33,623 bases of DNA from Candidatus Gastranaerophilales bacterium. GTDB taxonomy: Bacteria > Cyanobacteriota > Vampirovibrionia > Gastranaerophilales > Gastranaerophilaceae. Both the position numbers and the translations under genes were made by a program. Below are positions 16,558 to 23,480 of this stretch, piece after piece. The stretch covers positions 1 through 33,623 of the forward strand of contig CAJUPC010000013.1 of assembly GCA_910588555.1 (NCBI GenBank), read 5' to 3'. The notes beneath the pieces are model-generated. The model saw nothing but the letters and a program-made list of their open reading frames with translations, had not been told where the DNA came from and did no database searches. The number at the start of each line of letters is the position of its first letter. Position 1 is the stretch's first letter.

Positions 16558-18153
16558 TTATTCAAACAGCCCGTTAATTTTATCCAGTATATCCTGCGGG
16601 TCAATTTCGTTTGTAATCTTATTTATATCCTGTGCTATTTGATAAAGTTTTGCCGCTTCAATTTTGTCACCGGTAATAGCAATTGCACGTGCCAAATTAA
16701 AATGAGCCAGTGCATAATTAGGATTGCACTCAACTGATTTTTTAAACAAATCAGCAGCCTGCTTTACTCTGCCCAAATCATCAAGATAAATTACACCCAT
16801 ATTATTATATGCGATATCATAATTTTTATCGTATTTAATAGCTAGTTCATACTCTTTCAAAGCTTCATCAATATCGCCCCTGCCCCAGTATAAAAAGCCT
16901 AAATTACAATGTATTTTTGCATTTTCAGGGTCTAAATCAAGAGCGTTTCTGTAAACCTGCAAAGCATTTGCGATATCTTCTTTATCATAAAAAGCACTTC
17001 CTAAGTTAACATAAATATCAATATCCTCAGGTGTCTGCAAATACGCACTTTGATATGAACTTATTGCAGCATCCAAATCCTGTTTTGACTCCTGATATAC
17101 AAAACCGAGAGTTTGGTTAACTACACTTGTCCATTGTTTTTTGGGATTTAAGGTAACAGCGGTTTGAAAATGAGAAATCGCACCGTCAATATCACCTTTT
17201 ACATATAAAATATTTGCAAGATTAGAATGAACATCAGGCATATTCGGCATAATTTTGATTAATTTTTCATAAATTTCAACAGCACTGTCATAGTCGCCCT
17301 GTTCTTCATACGCCTGACAAAGATGTCTGTATGCTGGAATATTCAAGCTGTCAAGCCATATTGCCATTTTATATTCGGTAATTGCGTCATCAAACTGGCC
17401 TAGTGAGCGATAAATATCACCGAGCAGACAATATAACGGAAGAAATCCGGGAGCTTTTTCTACAGCAGAAGAGTAAGTTTCCAATGCTTCATTAAGTTTA
17501 TTTGAATTTGAAAGCCACGCACCTTTAATCAACACAGGCAAAAATTTTGCATAAGAAATCGTTTTAAACACATTACCGATTGCAATTTTATCAAACGGGA
17601 GCGTCAAAAGTGATAATAAAAATTCAAACTTTGCAAGAAATGCGTTTTTAAAGTTTCTTGCAGAAGAAACATTATAAATATTTGATAATAAAAAATGAGC
17701 ACAGGAATTTGCAAAAGGCATGACCTTGATAGCTTTCTTAGCATTCATTGAAGCTTCCAAAAATCTGGCTTTTTTAGTATAAGTTTCTGCAAGAAGATAG
17801 TATGCCTTGCCGAGCTTTGGATTTTTAGAAATTGCCGTATCAAGATAATTTACAGCCTTGTCCAAATCACCTTTAAAATAATGCGCCTGCCCTATTTTAA
17901 AATAAATTTCTGCAGAATTAATATAAGTTTCAAGTGCTCTTTGATATTCTGTAACAGCCTCGTCAATATATTGACAAGAATTGTAAATATCCAAATGCCA
18001 TGCCAAATATAAATCACCCAGCCTCACATGTAAATCCGCATTTGTAGGATCATCCTGCAGACCAATCTGGCAGAGCTCTATTGCGCTCTTAACATTGCCT
18101 GTTTTATAAACTTTATTAATCTTTTTTTCCAATTGTTTTGTATTTACAGCCAT
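16558..18153 (-). CDS. Tetratricopeptide-repeat protein
   Basis: A 531-residue protein made almost wholly of TPR units of about 34 residues. Typical copies are IYFKIGQAHYFKGDLDKAVNYL and IHCNLGFLYWGRGDIDEALKEYELAI, with roughly a dozen units broken by a less regular stretch near 165-225. There is no signal peptide or membrane helix, so it is probably a cytosolic scaffold; TPR content gives no specific function. The ATG at 18153 has no ribosome-binding site, and TAAGAT ends six bases before it, so the mRNA may be leaderless. Its promoter region shares a 16-bp palindrome with the divergent gene at 18267. The 3' end converges on bioA with 19 bases between the genes. Confidence 0.9.
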   Translation of the reverse strand: MAVNTKQLEKKINKVYKTGNVKSAIELCQIGLQDDPTNADLHVRLGDLYLAWHLDIYNSCQYIDEAVTEYQRALETYINSAEIYFKIGQAHYFKGDLDKAVNYLDTAISKNPKLGKAYYLLAETYTKKARFLEASMNAKKAIKVMPFANSCAHFLLSNIYNVSSARNFKNAFLAKFEFLLSLLTLPFDKIAIGNVFKTISYAKFLPVLIKGAWLSNSNKLNEALETYSSAVEKAPGFLPLYCLLGDIYRSLGQFDDAITEYKMAIWLDSLNIPAYRHLCQAYEEQGDYDSAVEIYEKLIKIMPNMPDVHSNLANILYVKGDIDGAISHFQTAVTLNPKKQWTSVVNQTLGFVYQESKQDLDAAISSYQSAYLQTPEDIDIYVNLGSAFYDKEDIANALQVYRNALDLDPENAKIHCNLGFLYWGRGDIDEALKEYELAIKYDKNYDIAYNNMGVIYLDDLGRVKQAADLFKKSVECNPNYALAHFNLARAIAITGDKIEAAKLYQIAQDINKITNEIDPQDILDKINGLFE

Positions 18154-18174
18154 ATTAAAATCTTATTAAATCTC

Positions 18175-18203
18175 TTGACATATATGTCAAAAAGTACCAT
18201 ACT
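18175..18203 (+). promoter_or_regulatory. Promoter of the synthase gene, with palindromic -35 element shared with the TPR gene
   Basis: TTGACATATATGTCAA (18175-18190) is a perfect 16-bp palindrome, so both strands carry a TTGACA. On the plus strand it is followed after 17 bases by CATACT (18198-18203). On the minus strand a weaker AATAAG lies 17 bases on. The two divergent genes may therefore share one regulated promoter region. Confidence 0.6.
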
Positions 18204-18266
18204 AATATCATTGTAAATAACATTATATAAAAAAGCAAGTTGTTAATATATATTTAAGGAGCAGGA

Positions 18267-19577
18267 ATGACAAAAAACAAAATTTATTTCGTAGACGTAA
18301 CAAACAGGGACGGTGTACAGACTTCACGTTTAGGTCTTGCCAAACTGCAAAAAACAATTATAAACCTAATGCTTGACGACATGGGCATAACACAATCGGA
18401 ATTCGGTTTCCCTACAACACAGCACGAAATAAATTATTTAAACGGCAACCTTGAACTTGTTGACAGAAATGTTATTTCTACAACAAAATTATCGGGCTGG
18501 ATGCGCGGAATTGCTTCTGATGTGGAATTGTCATTCAAAAATGTACCTAAATTAAAAAATATAAACCTTTCTCAATCTACTTCCGATCAAATGATTAACG
18601 GAAAATACATGGGCAAAAAGACTCCGCAAGATATCATCAATATGACCTGCGAAGCTGTTGAATGCGCTGTATCATTGGGTGCAGAAGACATCGGAATTAA
18701 CGCGGAAGATGCTTCAAGAAGTGATTTGGAATTTCTTATCAGATATGCAAAAGAAGCTAAAAAAGCAGGGGCAAGACGTTTCAGATACTGCGATACACTA
18801 GGTTTTGAAGACCCTCAGACAACTTATGACAGAATATACAGAATTGCAAAAGAAGTAGAAATGCCTATAGAAATGCACTTTCATAATGATTTAGGCATGG
18901 CAACGGCGTGTTCTGTAATGGGTGCAAGAGCCGCTATTGATGCAGGCATGGACGCTTATATAAACACTGCAGTAAACGGTATGGGCGAACGTGCCGGAAA
19001 CGCAGATTTAGTATCATGTCTTCTTGCAATACTTAAATCCGCAGGGTTCCGTAACAGATATATTATTGACCCGAACATTGATTTAAGCAAAACTTGGAAA
19101 CTTGCAAAATATACCGCTTACGCATTCGGAGTTCCAATTCCTATAAACCAGCCTGCCGTTGGCGATAACGCATTTGCGCACGAATCAGGAATTCACGCAG
19201 ACGGAGCTTTAAAGGACAGAAGAAATTACGAACTTTACGATTATGAAGAACTCGGTAGAGGTGAACCCGAAATAATTGAAACCGGCAGAATGATTACAAC
19301 CGGAGAATACGGCGGTATTAAAGGGTTCAGAAACGTATACGATAATCTTGAACTTGAATTCAAAGATGAACACGAAGCAAGAAACATTCTTGAACTTGCT
19401 CGTTACGCTAACGTACATACGCAAAAGCCATTAACATCAAGTGAATTAAGATTTATTTACTATTATCCCGATATTGCGGCAAAAGTAATGACAGTATCAC
19501 CATACTACGAACCGATTGGCGCAATAAAAGAACGTGTAGATGCAAAACTACTCACCAAACCGCACAGGATTATTTAA
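18267..19577 (+). CDS. Homocitrate / (Re)-citrate / 2-isopropylmalate synthase-family enzyme
   Basis: A 436-residue member of the DRE-TIM acyl-CoA condensing enzymes, which join acetyl-CoA to a 2-oxoacid. Family marks are VDVTNRDGVQT near the N-terminus (metal-binding Asp and catalytic Arg), EMHFHNDLGMATA with H204 and H206, NGMGERAGNADL, and HESGIHADGAL. The C-terminal part is shorter than the leucine-sensing domain of LeuA (about 510 residues in total). The sequence NRDGVQTSRLGLAKLQ with SEFGFPTTQHE recalls, from memory, the homocitrate synthase-like group that includes clostridial (Re)-citrate synthase. Substrate specificity cannot be fixed by eye. The gene stands alone, without leuB, leuC or leuD, which argues mildly against leucine synthesis. 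It has GGAG upstream and its own promoter. Confidence 0.75.
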   Translation: MTKNKIYFVDVTNRDGVQTSRLGLAKLQKTIINLMLDDMGITQSEFGFPTTQHEINYLNGNLELVDRNVISTTKLSGWMRGIASDVELSFKNVPKLKNINLSQSTSDQMINGKYMGKKTPQDIINMTCEAVECAVSLGAEDIGINAEDASRSDLEFLIRYAKEAKKAGARRFRYCDTLGFEDPQTTYDRIYRIAKEVEMPIEMHFHNDLGMATACSVMGARAAIDAGMDAYINTAVNGMGERAGNADLVSCLLAILKSAGFRNRYIIDPNIDLSKTWKLAKYTAYAFGVPIPINQPAVGDNAFAHESGIHADGALKDRRNYELYDYEELGRGEPEIIETGRMITTGEYGGIKGFRNVYDNLELEFKDEHEARNILELARYANVHTQKPLTSSELRFIYYYPDIAAKVMTVSPYYEPIGAIKERVDAKLLTKPHRII

Positions 19578-19607
19578 GGCGTTACAATATATTCGGTGTC
19601 GGCACAC

Positions 19608-19636
19608 TTGACAAAAAACGAATAATAGTAAATAAT
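19608..19636 (+). promoter_or_regulatory. Promoter of the C12 pilin gene
   Basis: TTGACA (19608-19613), a 17-base spacer and AATAAT (19631-19636), followed by GGAGGT at 19651-19656 and ATG at 19663. Promoter, ribosome-binding site and ATG are intact and well spaced, which supports 19663 as the true start of the pilin gene even though it is out of frame as written. Confidence 0.7.
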
Positions 19637-19662
19637 GAGTTAAGAAAGACGGAGGTATTTAT

Positions 19663-20425
19663 ATGTCAAGATTTAAGCATAGTGCTGTGATTGCCCCCCC
19701 CCCCCGAAGCTCTTGGCTTAGGATTTTTTAGGGCAGCTTTTGGTTTTACTCTTGCTGAGGTATTAATTACTCTTGGTATTATTGGGATTGTGGCAGTACT
19801 TACAATTCCGACATTGATTGTAAATTATCAGAAAAAAGTATTTATAACCAAAACTAAATATGTATACAACGTCTTATCACGTGCCGTAGAAGCTTCTATA
19901 CAAGAAAACGGTACTCCTGATACATGGAATTACGGTTCTAAAAAAGATGCTAACGACTATGCAAATGGTCTTTTGAGACCTATAACTCAAAGTGAGTTAG
20001 AGAATATAGTAAGAACTTATTTTTTACCATATTTGAAAGTTGCACAAATAGTTCCTGCAGAGGGAAATTACTTTTATCTTATATTAGATAATGGTATTAC
20101 ATTATATTTTTCTACTGACGGCGGAACTAATTCTGAAGGCATATACACACCAAATGCTATTTATATTACTGCAAGTTTGAACGGGAACAGAAGTCATTAT
20201 TCAGACGTAAGCAGAGATTATTCTAAAAAAGATGTGATTATGGCTATTAGCAGCAGATACAATTATAAATTAAGCTTTTTTAATTGGGGCGGGACTGTTA
20301 GAAACAATATAGTTAATAATAGTTTATACGGTTGTAATAACAAAATAGCTAAAAACAAACGCTTTAATTGCTCAGCATTAATTCAATTTGACGGCTGGCA
20401 AATTAAAGAAGACTATCCATGGTAA
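19663..20425 (+). CDS. Type IV pilin-like gene, frameshifted by C12 tract (phase OFF as written)
   Basis: From ATG 19663 the frame reads MSRFKHSAVIAPPP and then, with twelve C, ends at TAG 19729-19731 after 22 codons. The pilin frame (EALGLGFFRAAFGFTLAEVLITLGIIGIVAVLTIPTLI) is open from 19691 to 20425. Removing one C (C11) or adding two would join the ATG to it. The pilin part has the prepilin motif G|FTLAEV, a variable domain of about 200 residues, and the family tail with two Cys and FDGWQIKEDYPW. A TTG at 19691 could start the second part but has no ribosome-binding site. Promoter, SD and ATG are intact, so I treat it as a switchable gene rather than a dead one; a homopolymer read error is the main alternative. 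Confidence 0.8.
19694..19705 (+). repeat. C12 homopolymer tract in pilin leader (OFF length)
   Basis: Twelve consecutive C after codon 10 of the pilin frame. Only C11 (or C14) puts the ATG in frame with the pilin. C12 stops at TAG 19729, and C13 would stop at the TAG of GGCTTAG. Confidence 0.9.
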
Positions 20426-20430
20426 CAAAA

Positions 20431-21057
20431 TTAATCAAAAAATTTTTCATGTAAATCTGTACCGCCTGTTTTTAACAGGTGGTATTTATTTGCAATTTTT
20501 TCAACATCATCAGGATGAGAAAATCTGATATACTTGCGCCACCTAGGATACGGATAATAAACTTCAATACCGTCCAAACCAAATGAAACAAGTTTTTTAA
20601 CAAAACGGTCAAGACTTAATGCCCAACAACAGGCAGGGTGAGCCAATACCGCAATTCCTCCCGCATTATGAATTGCCTGTATTAATTTTTTAATATCGCG
20701 TTTTGAAAAAAATCTTATAATATCAAGTTCTGTTTCTTTTTTTGATTTTGCACAAAATGATTGCAATTCTTCGTTATTAACATCAATTCCATAAGCCAGA
20801 AGATGCATAAAAACATAACCGCACCAAACATCAAATTCAACAGCAGGAATTAAAATTTCATCCTTAATAAGTTTATGCGCTTCCATTGTATTATGGTCAC
20901 AAATAGCAATTTTTTTGTACCCTTTTTCTTTTGCCTGCTTAACTATATCAAAAGCGTCTGCTTTGCCGTCAGAAAAAGTTGTATGTATATGTAAATTTAC
21001 TTTGCCGTTTTCAAAATCTTCTCGGGTAAATTCGTATATTTGTAAAGGACTTTTCAC
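20431..21057 (-). CDS. PHP-domain metal-dependent phosphoesterase
   Basis: A 208-residue PHP-family protein. The metal-binding motifs appear in order: VNLHIHTTFSDG (residues about 20-31), ICDHNTMEAH, the Glu in IPAVEFD, IAVLAHPACCW, GIEVYYP and TGGTDLH near the end. Relatives hydrolyse phosphoester bonds in nucleotides such as 3',5'-bisphosphates or in short RNAs. At 208 residues it is shorter than the usual 270-290 and stops a few residues after the last motif. The start is GTG at 21057 with GGAAGG upstream. It converges on the pilin gene with only five bases between the stops and no terminator visible there. Confidence 0.85.
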   Translation of the reverse strand: MKSPLQIYEFTREDFENGKVNLHIHTTFSDGKADAFDIVKQAKEKGYKKIAICDHNTMEAHKLIKDEILIPAVEFDVWCGYVFMHLLAYGIDVNNEELQSFCAKSKKETELDIIRFFSKRDIKKLIQAIHNAGGIAVLAHPACCWALSLDRFVKKLVSFGLDGIEVYYPYPRWRKYIRFSHPDDVEKIANKYHLLKTGGTDLHEKFFD

Positions 21058-21123
21058 TTATTACCTTCCACTTTTCACATAAATATGTTTGTTATAAAAT
21101 AGTTATACAATAAAGGGGTTAAA

Positions 21124-22131
21124 ATGGCAAAAGATAATAAACGCGTTTTAGCAATATTTTTTGAAGGGTTAAAAATTTATGCACTAAATATACACAAATT
21201 CTTGTTATATATGGCATTTCCTATACTGGGACAGATTTTTGGAATTTATGCTGTATTCGGTCTGACTTACTGGTTTACAAGAAATTATCAGGATTTAGCG
21301 GTAAAATATACATCATTGAACGATATGTCAACAATGATGATATGCTCAATTGTATTGGTAATCCCGGGGCTTATAATATTTATGAAAGCTTTTTGGGACT
21401 TTTTGACCGCATACGGAGCATTAAACTCAATGACAGAAGGTTATTTAAACACAGGCAGAGTTTATGATTTTAAAGCTCATAACAATGTTGTATATAAAAA
21501 AACTTTTTCATTTATTATTCTATGGTTCTTATTCGGAATTTTTACGTCAATTGCAGTAATCCCCGTATTTTGGATTATAGGATTTGTCGCATTTATATAC
21601 TTTATACTTGTATTTCAAGTATTTACGTTTGAAAACGGACTTTCTCCAATCGGCTATTTTAAAAGAAGTTTTGAAATCATCAAAGGCAATTTTGCCAGAA
21701 CATTTTTACTCGCAGTAATTTTGTTTGTTTTAACATATTACCTGCTATCATCAGGCGTTTCTGTTATATTTGATTATTTCAATATAACAAATTTATTATC
21801 CAAAGCTCTTGAAAACTGGGCTTTTATGCTTCCTTTGGAACCTGTTGAAAGATTTGGCATTACACCTGCCGTTGTCGGGACAAATATTGTAAAACAACTT
21901 ATATTGTTTATAACAATAGGGTTCACACTACCGTTAAGAAGCATTTGCTGGACTTTGTGGTATAACAATCTTGCAGAACCGGTAGAAAAACAAAAAAAGA
22001 TTTCAAGAACAGTAAAAACTAAAAAAACAACATCAAAAGCTAAAAAATTACCTGATAATTTTAAGATTGAAAAAAGAGGAATTGACCCGGAAATTATCAG
22101 ACGCGCAAGGCTGGAGGATGACGAGTATTAA
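21124..22131 (+). CDS. Multi-pass membrane protein of unknown function
   Basis: A 335-residue membrane protein that I do not recognise. It has about six hydrophobic helices (around 22-50, 70-90, 120-140, 145-165, 195-220 and 255-280) with the segments FWDFLTAYGALNSMTEGYLNTGR and GYFKRSFEIIKGNFARTFLL, then a Lys/Thr-rich cytosolic tail (KTKKTTSKAKKLPDNF) from about 290. The layout resembles the loosely defined families annotated as glycerophosphodiester phosphodiesterase membrane domain or DUF975-like, but this is only a resemblance. AAAGGGG precedes the ATG. The stop overlaps the next gene by one base. Confidence 0.7.
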   Translation: MAKDNKRVLAIFFEGLKIYALNIHKFLLYMAFPILGQIFGIYAVFGLTYWFTRNYQDLAVKYTSLNDMSTMMICSIVLVIPGLIIFMKAFWDFLTAYGALNSMTEGYLNTGRVYDFKAHNNVVYKKTFSFIILWFLFGIFTSIAVIPVFWIIGFVAFIYFILVFQVFTFENGLSPIGYFKRSFEIIKGNFARTFLLAVILFVLTYYLLSSGVSVIFDYFNITNLLSKALENWAFMLPLEPVERFGITPAVVGTNIVKQLILFITIGFTLPLRSICWTLWYNNLAEPVEKQKKISRTVKTKKTTSKAKKLPDNFKIEKRGIDPEIIRRARLEDDEY

Positions 22132-22358
22132 TGTTTATCTGCAAAAACTGTAAAAGCATTGATAAATTTGAATTAATGTTTTCACCCGACTACACGGGCG
22201 AAAAAAAGTTTTTGCAGGAATACAACAAAGACGGTGACATTGAAATCACTGTAGACGGCTACAAATTCGTCCCTGATTTACAGTTTATGAACGAACACGC
22301 TGTATGCAGATATTGCGGACAAATTTATATGTGGGATTATGATTATAAGAAAGGATAA
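22131..22358 (+). CDS. Small zinc-ribbon-like protein
   Basis: A 75-residue protein with two CxxC knuckles, FICKNCKS at the N-terminus and CRYCGQIYMW near the C-terminus. The 50 residues between them are charged. The arrangement suggests one zinc-ribbon site. It overlaps the membrane-protein gene (TAATG) and is two bases from rph, so it is surely co-transcribed. GGAGG lies about 15 bases before the start. Function unknown. Confidence 0.75.
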   Translation: MFICKNCKSIDKFELMFSPDYTGEKKFLQEYNKDGDIEITVDGYKFVPDLQFMNEHAVCRYCGQIYMWDYDYKKG

Positions 22359-22360
22359 AA

Positions 22361-23065
22361 ATGGAAAGAGCAGGTAGAGCAAACAACGAAACAAGAATAA
22401 TTAAATTTACAAAAGATTTTACAAAACATGCACTCGGCTCGGTACTTGTAGAATTTGGCGACACGCGTGTAATTACAACAGCTTCCGTTGAAGAGGGCAA
22501 ACCGAAATGGATGGATAAAGAAGAAAAACGCGGCTGGGTTACAGCAGAATACTCATTGCTTCCCTCTGCTCCAAATACAAGATGTCAGCGTGAAAGAACA
22601 AAAATTTCAGGCAGAACTCAAGAAATTCAAAGACTTATCGGAAGAAGTTTAAGAGCCTGTGTTGATTTAGAAAAAATGCCTGATTTAACAATAACAATTG
22701 ACGCCGATGTAATTCAAGCAGACGGCGGAACTCGAACCGCAAGTATTTGCGGAGGCTTTTTAGCATTAAAAATTGCAGTAGAAAAACTCATTGCACAGGG
22801 AAAAATTACCGAAAATCCGATTATTGAACCTATCGGCGCAATATCAGCAGGTATTGTTGACAGTGAAGTAAGACTTGATTTGGATTATATTGAAGACTCA
22901 AACGCACAGGTTGACAGCAATATAGTTTTGACAAAAAGTGGTAAAATTATTGAATTTCAAACAACTGCAGAAGGCGAACCTTATGAGCAGGAACAAATGA
23001 TAAAAATCTTTAATACAGCAAAAGAGGGTATTGACAAAATCATAGGTATGTATGATAAAATTTAA
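22361..23065 (+). CDS. rph: Ribonuclease PH
   Basis: RNase PH trims the 3' ends of tRNA precursors by phosphorolysis. The 234-residue protein has MERAGRANNETR at the N-terminus, the RNA-binding stretch LLPSAPNTRCQRERTKISGRTQEIQRLIGRSLR (in two parts about residues 66-98), and the phosphate-site segment ADGGTRTASICGG (about 124-136). The length equals that of the E. coli enzyme. AAGG stands upstream, and the gene sits in the short operon that ends in the terminator at 23438. Confidence 0.94.
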   Translation: MERAGRANNETRIIKFTKDFTKHALGSVLVEFGDTRVITTASVEEGKPKWMDKEEKRGWVTAEYSLLPSAPNTRCQRERTKISGRTQEIQRLIGRSLRACVDLEKMPDLTITIDADVIQADGGTRTASICGGFLALKIAVEKLIAQGKITENPIIEPIGAISAGIVDSEVRLDLDYIEDSNAQVDSNIVLTKSGKIIEFQTTAEGEPYEQEQMIKIFNTAKEGIDKIIGMYDKI

Positions 23066-23085
23066 TTTATAAGAAGGAGGAAAAT

Positions 23086-23439
23086 ATGCGTAAACTTTTA
23101 ATTGCAACTTTGGTATTGATTATGGCAGGCGCTGCTTCTGTAAAAGCGGCAGACAACTCAACTTACACAGGTCAGTTTGTAAACAAATACACTCAAAAAA
23201 TGACTGACAAAGAAAAACAATTACAGCAGCAGCAAAAAGCTCGTCAGGATGCAAGAGCTAAACAACAAGAAGAATGGCAAAAACAACAAAAAGCCAGACA
23301 GGAAGCTCAAGCTAAACAAAAACAAGAATTTCAAAAAAAATTAGAAGCTGATAAAAAAGCTAGAGAAGACGCTTCTAAAGCTAGACAGCAAAAATACGAA
23401 CAAAAGAAACAGCAATGGAATGATTTAATCAAAAATTAA
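23086..23439 (+). CDS. Small exported Gln/Lys-rich coiled-coil protein
   Basis: A 117-residue protein with a clear signal peptide (MRKLLIATLVLIMAGAASVKA). After cleavage the protein is almost all Gln, Lys, Ala and Glu, with a loosely repeated unit of the type KQQKARQEAQAKQ over residues about 45-110, predicted as one long charged helix or coiled coil. Function is unknown; a periplasmic spacer or scaffold is plausible. AGAAGGAGG before the ATG is one of the strongest ribosome-binding sites in the window, suggesting high expression. A terminator follows at once. Confidence 0.85.
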   Translation: MRKLLIATLVLIMAGAASVKAADNSTYTGQFVNKYTQKMTDKEKQLQQQQKARQDARAKQQEEWQKQQKARQEAQAKQKQEFQKKLEADKKAREDASKARQQKYEQKKQQWNDLIKN

Positions 23440-23464
23440 AAAAAGGCGCTAAGCGCCTTTTTTT
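23438..23464 (+). terminator. Intrinsic terminator of the rph operon
   Basis: AAAAAGGCGC and GCGCCTTTTT form a ten-pair stem around TAA, followed by a T run. The ilvB start lies only about 17 bases downstream. Confidence 0.9.
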
Positions 23465-23468
23465 ATGT

Positions 23469-23474
23469 TAAAAT
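23469..23474 (+). promoter_or_regulatory. Extended -10 element of a possibly leaderless ilvB mRNA
   Basis: ATGTTAAAAT contains TGn plus TAAAAT (23469-23474), and the ATG follows after exactly six bases. No ribosome-binding site is present, and a terminator closes the upstream unit, so transcription probably starts at or near the ATG. Confidence 0.45.
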
Positions 23475-23480
23475 CAAATT

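Noticed and set aside
19691..19693. TTG at 19691 as the true start of the C12 pilin
   Set aside because: It has no ribosome-binding site and lies directly on the C tract, while promoter, GGAGGT and ATG sit in proper order at 19608-19665.
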